A program made the position numbers and the translations under genes. DNA of 64,000 bases, from assembly GCA_947034885.2 (NCBI GenBank), contig OX344749.2:36017182-36081181 (forward strand), read 5' to 3'. The notes under the pieces were generated by a model. It was not told the origin of the DNA, did no database searches, and saw only the letters and a program-made list of their open reading frames with translations. This stretch comes from Thuidium tamariscinum (lineage: Eukaryota > Streptophyta > Bryopsida > Hypnales > Thuidiaceae). Shown piece by piece: positions 1 through 9,548 of this stretch; positions within the stretch are counted from its first letter, which is position 1; the number at the start of each line of letters is the position of its first letter.

Positions 1-963
1 AGCCTCCTCCACTGACTTGTGTCCTTATTACATTGCATTTGCTGGTTAAGTCATTAGTGAGAGTATTCGTTTTTGTTTATGTTACGTGATGGAATTCGGG
101 GATGTTTGGGAAGTTGTCCATTGACACTCTGACAGATTCATAGGGTTTACTTATATGGAATGTGTAATTACAGTGTCATTTGAGAAGGTTATCTACGATG
201 TCTACCACTACAAACTTTGGGTGTGCAAATGACATTCTTCACTGTGCCAAGGAAATATAGAACATTGATAAGTGTAAATTAGAGCAGCAATTATGTCCAA
301 TGACTGCCAAGTTAGGGTTTCCCTGACCATCTTCAGATTATGATCATGGTCCGAGGCATGTGCTCTGTCTGTCTTCACATGTAAGTTAATTAAGTAACTC
401 ATGGAAATCTGGAGGCCAATTACCGGTTCTGCCACCACGCGCAGTCCATAATTTGTTGTCATCTTGAGCCACTTGCGTGGATCCTTCGTTGTTAGTGTAG
501 TCAAACACGTTTGCAGTGCTTCTCTGTTCATTTTCGACTTCCATGGCATGCATTCATCTTCCCAAGACTGGCTGGTCAGCCTCACAGCAGTGTTTATTTT
601 AGTGATTTAGCTTTTACACAGTATTGGCGGTAATTTTCGATGAACTTCCAATGAAGTGGCTACTTTCCCTCATTGTAGGGAGAAAACAATTTCACTTAAT
701 ATACTTTCCCTCATTGTACGGAGAAAACAATTTCAGTTAATAGAAGAACATTAGTGAAATTTGGCTATACATAGATTTTGATGATAAAGCAAAAGTAGCA
801 ACATATCCATCTTTGCAATAGATATATACTAGTGAGAATTGAAAATGTGATCTAAGGTAGGTGGCTTGAAAAGAGACCCTCTTCTTGAGATGGTCCTATA
901 GGGAGGCGTGTAATGGACAGTCAATGGTTCTAAAATGGATTGCTAACAACTGTCAGTGCATAA
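1..963. other. Gene-poor left edge
   Basis: No gene is recognised here. A 125-codon minus-strand open frame (208-585) has a fairly protein-like composition, but it resembles no family I know, has no clear splice context and its first codon is not ATG. It could be a decayed exon. A short tandem duplication at 661-742 is listed separately. Confidence 0.4.
661..742. repeat. 41-bp tandem duplication
   Basis: Two adjacent copies of a 41-bp unit beginning TACTTTCCCTCATTGTA, at 661-701 and 702-742, differ at only a few bases. It probably arose by replication slippage or unequal exchange. No function is suggested. Confidence 0.85.
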
Positions 964-1929
964 TTAACCCCTCACCGCCCAAGAGGACCAAAAGTGTCCA
1001 TGCAGTCAGACTCAAAGTGCTGTAACTTTTGCATCCAATGTCCAAATTCATTGAAACTTGTTGGAAAAGTTGCGCATTTTAATCTAGTTCTTATGGAAGA
1101 AATTTCAAATCAATAAAAGACATATTGAGTTTTTGAGAGCCATTCAAAGTTCACAGGTTCATTTAGATGCAGCACACTGCATTGTGACTGCTGCAACTTT
1201 GGGGGATTGTATCTTTTTCATAAAATCTTTTTTTTTGATAAAACTTGTTGTGTTTTGTTCCTCTCAAAGTCTAGTTATTGTGCTAAAATTTTCATGCCAA
1301 TCCAAGTTGTTTTGAATGTTTGGGAGCAATTCGAAGTTCAAAATCTAGACATTTTTGCATTTCAGTCAACTTTGGCGGCTCATAACTTCTTCATACATGA
1401 TTGCTTTTCAATAATATTTGTTGGAAAAGTTTCACTTACTAATCTATTTTGTGTGGCTAAAATTTCAGATCCATCTAAGACGTTTTGAGTGACTGAGAAG
1501 CATTTTGGTAGGAGCTTCAGCCACAGTTGTGATTTTTTCATCTTTTTTCACTGGTTTTTGACATTTCAAATCCATTTTTCAAACGAAATGAGTGATTTTT
1601 ATGAATTTTTTTTCCACTGAAGTGTTTATATTATGGTTTTGAATCACTTTGCAGTTTAATGTTTTTTCATTGGAGTTGGTTTAGAAATCCAATTTCACCT
1701 CCAAATGTGTTTTTAAGAAAATTTCAGCACCTTTTTTGAACACTAAAACATTATAATCTTTCAATCTATACGGTCAAATGACCCAAAATTTGTTCCACAC
1801 CATCTAAAAGATACACACTACAAGATTGTACGGTTGAGATCTTCATACCTTACTCTAATTTTGAATTTTCAGACTTGCAAAGGCAGGCAGTTTTTAAGCA
1901 TGGTTGGACCTTGGGCGGTGAGGGGTTAA
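964..1929. mobile_element. piggyBac-like non-autonomous element (TTAA-flanked)
   Basis: A TTAA at each end (964-967 and 1926-1929) encloses a 958-bp body. Its terminal inverted repeats match perfectly for 16 bp: CCCCTCACCGCCCAAG at 968-983 and its complement at 1910-1925. TTAA target duplications with ends starting CCC are the hallmark of the piggyBac superfamily. The interior is AT-rich and holds only short open frames with no transposase resemblance, so the element is non-autonomous. The superfamily call rests on ends and target only. Confidence 0.7.
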
Positions 1930-2768
1930 GACTTATTCTATGTTGCTTCATACTTTGTCAATAGATGGAATTAGAGCCAAGGAGGTCCATTTCAAAGACA
2001 GGGTATGTTTACTTAATTTTTCTGAATGAGAATTGATTGCCGAATTAACTTCTTCCAAATGTTAAAATACTGTAAAATTTGTTTAAGTTTTAGTAAGATC
2101 GCATTTAGGAACATCATGTATTACTTTTTTGATGCAGCACTGCAGATTTGAAGTCAAGTCATATCGTTTTTCAGAGCACATGTGCATGGTTTTTGTAAGG
2201 CCTACAGGTCAGGAAAAGATACATATCCAGAATTCTTTGAAAATTCATAAGTAATTCATAAATGCTCCGAAAAATATGAAACCACTTGGATTAGATTCCT
2301 CATCAATTCCTCTTCAAGAGAAAAATAAGTGAAATTTTTTTTTGAGCATCTGAAACCCATCAAAAAGGCCAACAGCCCTTAAAGGGTCGCTTTTTGAGCT
2401 AGCTACCTTAATGACTAATATCTGGCAACTTTGTTGGGATATATGGCTATAATGAGAGAAGTATAAGTGATTATAAACATGTGCTAATTGAATTTAGTGG
2501 CAATGTTATCTTTTAGTAGGAGGCTAAATGGCTAAATACAATTAGTGGATAGTGAAATTAAGTAAAAAAATACAATTTTTACTCCTTGAATTCCTATAGT
2601 AAAATTAAAGTATGTGGATGGTGGGTGAATTTTGGCAATTTTTAGCCAATAAGAAAAAACACTATCTCATAGCCTTTGGAAAGTTCTTCAAGTTGCCTTG
2701 GTGATGTGCCTCGTCTTTATAATTTTGCCCACAATGAGCTTGCATACAATTCAGTCCATAATGGGATA
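1930..2768. other. AT-rich intergenic DNA with a family-B fragment
   Basis: No gene is seen. Roughly 2195-2400 resembles the interior of the 410-bp family-B element at 40399-40808 (shared phrases include AATTCATAAGTAATTCA and AAATATGAAACCACTTGG) but has lost both ends. The rest is unremarkable AT-rich sequence. Confidence 0.5.
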
Positions 2769-3795
2769 ATGTAGGAGGTCCTTAAATAGAGCATCTCCTT
2801 AAATGTACATAGTTTGTACATATTGCTTTTTTGTAGCTTTCAACAATGTACAAATTGTGTTGGGTGATTGCAAGAAACACTTGTAGTATTTTCCTTCACA
2901 CATCACATGCTAATATGTTTTTTGGTCATAACTTTTTCATTTTGACTCCAAATGACTCAAGATTTATAGAAAAGATACTAATGGCTATTATACATTTTAC
3001 CAATTTTTTCATAATTTTCAAAAAATAGTATACTATCCACAAATAGACCCTAATTGAATGTCACAATTGTCAATTTGGAGTTTTTCAATACTATTTAGTA
3101 CCCAAAAAAACAAATTTTGAGGTGAAATTTGAATGAGGTGGTCTTCTAGTAGACTTGTAGCTTATGGTTGAAGGAATCCTTAAAATAATTAATTTTGTGA
3201 AGTGTGGAAGTCTACAAAGTCAACTTCTTTTTGCTTGTATTTTGAAACATATAAAATGTTATTTTGGTGCATTATTTTGGTAAATGACCATTTCTATAGA
3301 ATTGTTACAAGCGGCCAATTTTTATTTTTTGGATTCACTTAATTTTATTATTTTTAACTAATTTAAACACCAAAATACCTATTTTTTTGAGGTTTGGCAC
3401 CTTTCAAGTTCTCTTGTCTAGAGAGTTTTTCTGAGCATTTCCTTCCCTCAGCACCTTCATCTTAATGTATATATGAGTCATATTTTTCAAATTTAAAAAA
3501 ATTAATATTCTAGTTTTAAAATATTCCAGAAAAAATCATGAGTATTGTTGCAAAACACAACAAATAGTATAGGTGTTTCTTGCAATCACTTTGCTCCATT
3601 TTAGAGTCCTATGCCACCTAAACTTCAAAATTTTATAACTAATTCCCCAAAGCTCAAAAAAATATGAAACAACTTGGGTTGGATGGCAATTCTACTTGTT
3701 TTTCAAGGAAATTTATTGAAAAATATTTCTAGAAGTTTTACCTTCCTAAAATTCAAATTCAGCCCTTAGATGGTCCATTATAGGACCTCTTATCT
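2769..3795. mobile_element. Family-A MITE copy enlarged by a nested insertion
   Basis: The ends resemble the family-A MITEs at 6523-6849 and 9210-9548: a degenerate AGGTAGAAGGCTCTTAAAT-type start (here GTAGGAGGTCCTTAAAT) and a matching inverted end near 3781-3795, flanked by TA. The outer parts align with family A throughout, but the element is about three times longer. The extra length is a separate TIR-bounded insertion at 2864-3589, listed below. Confidence 0.65.
2864..3589. mobile_element. 726-bp TIR element nested inside the family-A MITE
   Basis: GTGATTGCAAGAAACAC at 2864-2880 is repeated as its exact reverse complement at 3573-3589, and similarity continues for about ten more bases inward with a few mismatches. 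The element interrupts family-A sequence, which resumes immediately after it (CTCCATTTTAGAGTCC). No coding capacity for a transposase is seen. I cannot assign a superfamily because no clear target duplication is visible. Confidence 0.65.
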
Positions 3796-4034
3796 TAGTT
3801 TACCTTATATAATGATGAGTTTTTTCCCAAAAGCATTAGTTTCATCCTCTCTTTAAGACAATTGATTGGTTGACTTCTAAAGGATAAAACTGTTGCTTTT
3901 TTTTGCAAAATAGAGATTTTAGGTAGTTCACTGTGAATATACTTTTTATTTATTTATTCTTTAAATTTTCATACAACATGTGTACAATGAATTTTTTGAA
4001 GGCACATCAATTTTTATGACTTTTGACTACATGG
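3796..4034. repeat. Left part of AT-rich repeat R, copy 1
   Basis: This stretch and 4265-5040 form one diverged repeat that is also present near 21130-22005. In copy 1 it is interrupted by the TTAA element at 4035-4264, while the other copy is uninterrupted at the matching point. No gene is seen. Confidence 0.45.
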
Positions 4035-4264
4035 TTAACCCTATAAGGACAAGCTGGTCTCCATAGAAATCATCTTTTTTGAAACAATGTGAATCGTCTA
4101 CTTTAAGACATTCAAAAGTATCCATTGGAGACCAAACTGCTATTTATGACTTCTTTCTTTTTGCACAAAATTCCAAGGATGAATAATTGCACTCTTGTTT
4201 TAGATGCAAAAATTATCCATCATCTACTGGACCATTCTGGTCTCCAGCATCCTTACAAGGGTAA
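4035..4264. mobile_element. TTAA-targeted piggyBac-like MITE with matching empty site
   Basis: Starts TTAA-CCCTATAAGGAC and ends TCCTTACAAGGG-TAA; the right TTAA has lost one T. It sits inside AT-rich repeat R. The other copy of R near 21218-21221 carries a single TTAA at the equivalent position (ACTACATTGTTAAAAAGT) with no insertion. That comparison identifies TTAA as the target and defines the inserted length. The interior resembles the elements at 40965-41194, 18537-18738 and the interrupted copy at 36047-36674. It is non-coding. Confidence 0.75.
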
Positions 4265-5040
4265 AAAGTTATTATATGATATGTAGTTTTTTCTCCAAAC
4301 TAAGTAGTGTAGGTAGATCAAGAGAAATCACTTTCTTTATAAACAAAAAATTTTAAATGACTTTTTAGATCTACATGTATGTGGAAAGCTTTAAATCATT
4401 CCATTTTGATCAATGGGATGAAATTATTTGGAGTTAGGGTTTGTAGTCAGTTTTAGGTTTTCTATTCTTATAGAAACTTTGAAGTCCTTTATTTAACCAA
4501 ATTTTCAATACTTTTGAGGGAAAAAATCATAATATGTAAATTGTTTATTGTAACATTACAACCATTGGAATTTGTATTTTATAATTCCATAACTAAATTA
4601 TCAACAATTTAGTGTGTTGAATCATTAATTACTTCTTTCTAGTTACTATTTTTTCCCACTAGTTGTACAATTCCAAATTATCTAAAAAATTTCAACCATG
4701 TAGCCAACTTGTCTTGAAAAATAAGCCAAAGAAGTACTACCATTTTGGAAATTTTTTCACACAAATGTGACCTTGTAAAGTGTAGCTGCCTTTTCTTGTA
4801 AGGCCAAAAAGGACTTTAGTCAATTCAAATGCTAATATCTTCCTATCCACATAGTGGAAAATTTTGAAATTTCCAAAAATTTGGTACTTGTACTAGAAAT
4901 GGCAATTTTGGAGCATTTTTGGTGAAAACATAGATAAACTCAAGGAGATTTTTTCTAGTATCAAAATTTTAGTGGTCACTTTCCTTCAAATTCACATTTG
5001 TAAAGGCTACAATCATCATCTTTCAAAAATATGTTGGTTT
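4265..5040. repeat. AT-rich repeat R, copy 1 (right part)
   Basis: Diverged similarity to about 21222-22005, including shared phrases such as TTGTACAATT and ATTTTTTCA.ACNAATGTGACCTT. Neither copy has recognisable ends or coding sequence. It may be a decayed larger transposon or duplicated intergenic DNA. Confidence 0.5.
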
Positions 5041-5633
5041 TAAAACTAAAATCCAAATTTTGTTACATCCTTTTCAATATAAGAACTTAGAATAGCCCTC
5101 ACCAATTGAAGGCCAAAGATCCACCCAACTCGTCCATGATTGGGTTGAAAGTGGTTTAGAGAAGGTTGCAAAATGTCAAAAGAGTACAAAATTGGAGATT
5201 CTTACCGTCTTTAAGTTCATCTTTAGTTGCTCTTGCAATAGACTTCTATAGATCTATAAAGGAATATAGAAATCTAAACGCCATCCTTCTACAACAAAAT
5301 GGCTTCCACAAGTGTAGAATCAAATTCCTTTATTGCTCCTTTGTTAGCGACCCACAAGACATTTCTCAAATTCAAAATCATCATGCAATTTCATTTCTTA
5401 ATCTTTATAGAACTTTGCAAAGAAAAAGCACAAGCAAAAGTAGTGGAATTCATGCATTGGTACTTTGCTATCTTTACAAGGATTAGTAGGTCATGGTACT
5501 TCAATTTTAGCAATCGGTTCCAAATGATGGAAACCGAGAAGTCTCCAAATGCCATCTTCATCTGTTCAATGAACCTTTGTAGCTTGAAAGCAAAAAATTC
5601 TTACTTACAAGCTATACAATCCACTTATAGAGG
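5041..5633. other. Intergenic, no gene recognised
   Basis: Two overlapping plus-strand open frames (5166-5486 and 5299-5643) lie here. Neither resembles a known protein, they overlap in different frames and no splice or promoter context supports them. I consider them chance frames. Confidence 0.4.
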
Positions 5634-5981
5634 CATTAGATGAAATTGGAGGACAACAAAGGATAGTTTTTGGATTGTTCCCTTGGCTATTCCCTATGCT
5701 ATTTAAGAACTATGAACTAGCTCCTACTACCTAATTTTGAAAATTTTGAAAAAATTAATTATTTTTTTATTTTTTATTTTTAATAAAGTATTCAAAAATT
5801 AAAATTGATCTAAATTTTTTTAATTCTTTTTAACTATCTGAAATAATTAATTAATATAATTTGATGTGGCTTGGTTTTGGCCCTGTGAGCATGCTAATGT
5901 GGCAAGTTCCAATAGCTTGAAAAAAATTTGAAAACTTGAGGACACTTGCATGCTTCTAATGCCCCGAAATTTCTTCTAATG
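5634..5981. mobile_element. Family-H MITE copy (CATTAG...CTAATG ends)
   Basis: Starts CATTAGATGAAATTGGAGGA and ends with the inverted form TTTCTTCTAATG. The same ends bound the copies at 26095-26351, 41686-41953, 56433-56700, 58639-58921 and 58922-59181. It is non-coding. The superfamily is not clear because target duplications are not obvious. Confidence 0.6.
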
Positions 5982-6522
5982 AAATTTTTTTCTTTAGCCT
6001 ACCCATTTTTCTTTTGCATGCAATTGCAAAAGAATATCTAACTATACAACATCCTAAAAATTCAACCCAATTTACCTTTAAGGCATGTAAATAGGGTTAG
6101 GAATTTTAAATGCATCAATCACATAATTTGTTATCAAACCTAGGATGCAAAGCCTCATATACAACCTCAACATACAACTATTAAAATTCCAATTAATTTT
6201 TTGTAAATTTCATGATTTTCATTTGCTAATACTACCAAAAAAATTATTTTATCCCTCCAACTATGCTGAATTACTTATAATTGGCAAGTTTAGGTGTTTC
6301 TGCCATACACTTGGATAAATCAGTGTAACGTAAGGTAGCACTACCTATAACCTTTAGTTTACCCATAACCATCTCTTCTAAAATTTTGGAAAATCTTGGG
6401 AAGTGAACGGATGTGATTACAAGGATGTACCACATTTGAAAAACAACCCCTAATGTTAGTTTTAGGTGCAATCATAATCAACTCTTTAAAAATTCACAAC
6501 TTACACTCTTAGTGTCCAAATA
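5982..6522. other. Intergenic, no gene recognised
   Basis: AT-rich sequence. One 66-codon minus-strand open frame (6271-6471) has no recognisable similarity or gene context. Confidence 0.4.
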
Positions 6523-6849
6523 AGGTAGAAGGCTCTTAAATGGAGTAGGTTCTGAAATGGTGCCTTACCTTAAATGTACAGTCTTTATACATGTTATTTT
6601 TTCATAGTCTTCAACAGTGTATTGACAATGTACATTTTAGCTAGGGCACCATTTTAGAGCCCTTTGTCCTTTCAACTTGGAAATTTGATAACTAATTCCA
6701 TGAAGCTCCAAAAAATATGAAACAATTTGGGTTATATGTCAATTCTATTTGTCTTTCAAGGAAAATATACTGAAAAATATTTCAAGATATTCCACCTCCC
6801 CAAAATTCAGTATCAACCCTTAGATGGGTGATTACTAAACCTTCTACCT
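6523..6849. mobile_element. Family-A MITE, 327 bp, TA-flanked
   Basis: Ends AGGTAGAAGGCTCTTAAAT and its imperfect inverse AAACCTTCTACCT, flanked on both sides by TA (521-522 and 850-851 of the same kilobase). It is similar along its whole length to 9210-9548. TA target duplications with short inverted repeats fit a Tc1/mariner-derived MITE. It encodes nothing. Confidence 0.8.
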
Positions 6850-7868
6850 TAATACATTTGAAATACACTGAAATTTTATTCTATTTTGCTAATAAAGTCC
6901 AATAATTTGTTGGATGCCTACAGATAGAAAATCACGTTCAAAACCCTTAAATTGATGGTTATGGATGCTGCTACCTTACCCCATTAACTTAATTTCTGCA
7001 GGGACCTGGAGCCGGCTCCATCTGTTTTCAAGCAAAGTTGACCACACTGTACTGAGTACACTACTGTATAAGTTTGTCCGTGCAAACAACTCAAGCAGCA
7101 TATTGATGCACAAATATTGTAATTCACCCCAAGTTGGTGGGGTCCATTATTTTGTGTCAACCAACAATTCAAGCCTACCATATTATTTGCTGTTGATTGC
7201 AACACTGAAAACTGTAAAAGTTGTCCATGTGTTTCAAAAAAAAAACACTACTAAAAAAATGTAAAAAAATGGCTGTAAAAGTAGAACCCAGATTGAACCT
7301 GGAATTCATTCCAACATGTTGTGATTGAGAAGCCCCAATCCATGACTGATATATTGTGGCCCATTCAATTGCTTTGGCTGAGGATCACAAGGAGAGGAGT
7401 GAGGAGCCCAATTGAACTCATTGATTGTGTGCTGAGATTGCAAGCAGCAATGATGCAGTAGTCTTCAATTCAATGATCATCATGGATGGTAAGGTCGGAC
7501 CACCCGTACCTAAGTGACGTGAGCTATTGAGTGCAATGGAAATTTTGTTCTCATATAGGGAGGTAGAAAAAATAATGTGCATAACATTCAGTAGCATTGG
7601 TTGGCACTGCCTTGGGAGGATGTGGAATATTCGACACCCCAACAGTGTTTCATCAGTAACTACTAAAGGAAGTGGAGAGGTGGAGGATGAAGAGGTTGCT
7701 CAGGTGTGGAATATGCCACTTCCTTCACTGTAGAAGGAAGGCCGTGCTACAACATGCTACTGAATGTTATGTGATTGCAAAATGTTTGGAATTTTATTTG
7801 CAACACTGAAATTCCTGTGAATTTTGGGAGGCCAAAAGTGTTCCTCACTAACTTACTCCTAACATTCA
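6850..7868. other. Intergenic, slightly less AT-rich; no gene recognised
   Basis: Several short open frames on both strands (for example 6965-7264 and 7527-7733) overlap each other and resemble nothing I know. This stretch could hold decayed exons, but no splice-consistent chain could be built. Confidence 0.35.
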
Positions 7869-8147
7869 AGGTGGGTACACCCAAAAGCGCCAGAAATTGG
7901 TACTATCTTTTGCCTAGTTACTATTACTAGGCTGTTCAGGTTTTCGTATAGTCTTGTTGATAAGTGAAAGCACATTCGAATGTAGTCAAGAACACAACAC
8001 GTTTGGATGTAGTATGCAAAAAGTTATTAAGGGTCAAAGTTGGTTTCTGAAAGCGCTGTCTACAATCTGCGTACACAACTGATTTTGGAAATGTACACAT
8101 ACTGTAGATGGCACTTTAAGGTCAGGTGCACTTTGGGGTGTACCCAT
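7869..8147 (+). mobile_element. Family-D MITE, 279 bp
   Basis: Inverted ends AGGTGGGTACACCCAAAAG and CTTTGGGGTGTACCCATT bound the element. The copy at 62173-62445 is the same family in the opposite orientation, with shared interior phrases (TAGATGG..CTTTTA, TCTTGTTGA.AAGTGAAAGC) and clean TA flanks. It is non-coding and fits a Tc1/mariner-type MITE. Confidence 0.75.
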
Positions 8148-8426
8148 TACAGAATCTTGCAATTCTGCTCAATGAGGAGACTTCTTCTTGTTCAAGCCCA
8201 CAAATTTCAAAATAATATGTGTACACATTCAACAATCATTGTCCCTTACAGCCTCGGTTATTGGGGGCATGGCATCACAACTAGTGTCCCGGACATGGTT
8301 TACAAAGAAGTTTTGACTGGCCAGAAATACCAGGGCCCTACAAGTTGGGATACCATCCCTGATTGGTAATAAGCTTAGGTGGCAAGGAGGGGACAAAATA
8401 ATGAGTCAGCAACGATTGGGGACTGA
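8148..8426 (+). other. Possible orphan terminal exon, unassigned
   Basis: After an acceptor-like CCCTTACAG (ending near 8251), one plus frame reads to a stop at 8369 and ends in the residues TSWDTIPDW. The composition is protein-like, but I recognise no family and could not join it to an upstream exon, because the preceding sequence is a family-D MITE. It could be a gene remnant or chance. Confidence 0.15.
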
Positions 8427-8565
8427 GGGGTGTTTTACACTATGGCTGTCCAAGTCCAGAGGCCATGGTTTTCTCAAATCTGATTGGTGAAAATCACGGT
8501 TTCTCAAATCTGATTGGTGGAATCGATGGCCTCTCGACTTGGACGGCCATAGCGTGAAACACCCC
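8427..8565. mobile_element. Fold-back MITE, 139 bp
   Basis: The two halves are near-perfect inverted repeats about 40 bp long: GGGGTGTTTTACACTATGGC at the left and its diverged complement ending CACGC/GAAACACCCC at the right. A TGA on each side (424-426 and 566-568 of this kilobase) may be the target duplication. The interior carries a direct repeat, CTCAAATCTGATTGGTG, twice. It could form a long hairpin. Confidence 0.75.
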
Positions 8566-9209
8566 TGAGAGTGAGCTGTGGACAGTTGGTGTGAATTAAA
8601 AGTCAGATGGCTTGGATTTGAAATTGCAGGAGGGAGTCATACAGTTTCAAGAATTTTTTCGTCACCTATAATTACACAAAAACACAACAAAAGCAGGTTG
8701 TGTATATTAGATGGTCAGTACATACAATTTCTAACAAACTGTACAATATCTACCCTCTATCGTCAAAAAAAAGAAAAAGGAATAACAATCATCAAAATCA
8801 TAACATTCTGTAGCAACATTGCAGCTTGCCTTTGGCTCTGATGGAATGATGTGGAATATTCCACATCATTTCATCTGTGGGATGAATTGGTGTGAAATAT
8901 TTCACACCAAAATCACTAACTACTAATATGTGTCACATATGTCAAAATTGTCATATGGTGAAGTTCACTTAGTCAACCTGTGCCAGGGTTGCAACAGAAA
9001 ACTACAGTATAATTAATAGCAAAACAAATCTTCTTTATTACACTTTAGTTCCCCATCTGGATGTTTTTGATGGATGAGAGCCTTTAGAGAAGGAAAGGCA
9101 GCATCTCTGAAGGCTACTGAATGTTATAATGCCAAAAGTTTGGCTCCTAATTCTTTTCTTCCATTTCCACCTAGTCTATTGATTCTTTCAAATGTCATCT
9201 TCTCCACTA
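8566..9209. other. Intergenic with two perfect palindromes
   Basis: No gene is seen. Perfect palindromes lie at 8845-8870 (centre GTGGAATATTCCAC) and 8887-8910 (centre GTGAAATATTTCAC). The rest is unremarkable. Confidence 0.6.
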
Positions 9210-9548
9210 AGGTAGAAGGCTCTTAAATGGACCAGGTTCTAAAATGGTGTCCTACCTTAAATGTACAATGTTTGTACATGTTTATTTTTCATAGCCTTCA
9301 ATAGTGTACTAACAGTGTACATTTTAGCTAGGACACTATTTTAGAGCTCTATGCCCTTTCAACTTCAAAAGTTGATAACTAATTCCACAAAGCTCCCAAA
9401 AATATGAAATGATTTGGGTTGGATGTCAATTCCACTTGTCTTTCAAGGAAAATGTACTCAAAAATATTTCAAGATGTTTCACCTTCCCAAAATTCAGTTT
9501 CAACCCTTAGATGGGCAGGTAGACGGGTGATTATTAAGCCTTCTACCT
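9210..9548. mobile_element. Family-A MITE, 339 bp, TA-flanked
   Basis: This is the best-preserved family-A copy. Its left end is AGGTAGAAGGCTCTTAAATG and its right end AAGCCTTCTACCT, with TA on both sides (9208-9209 and 9549-9550). It is similar throughout to 6523-6849 and to the outer parts of 2769-3795. It is non-coding. Confidence 0.85.

Noticed and set aside
208-585. 125-codon minus-strand open frame
   Set aside because: Composition is protein-like, but there is no family resemblance, no ATG at the frame start and no splice-compatible neighbour.
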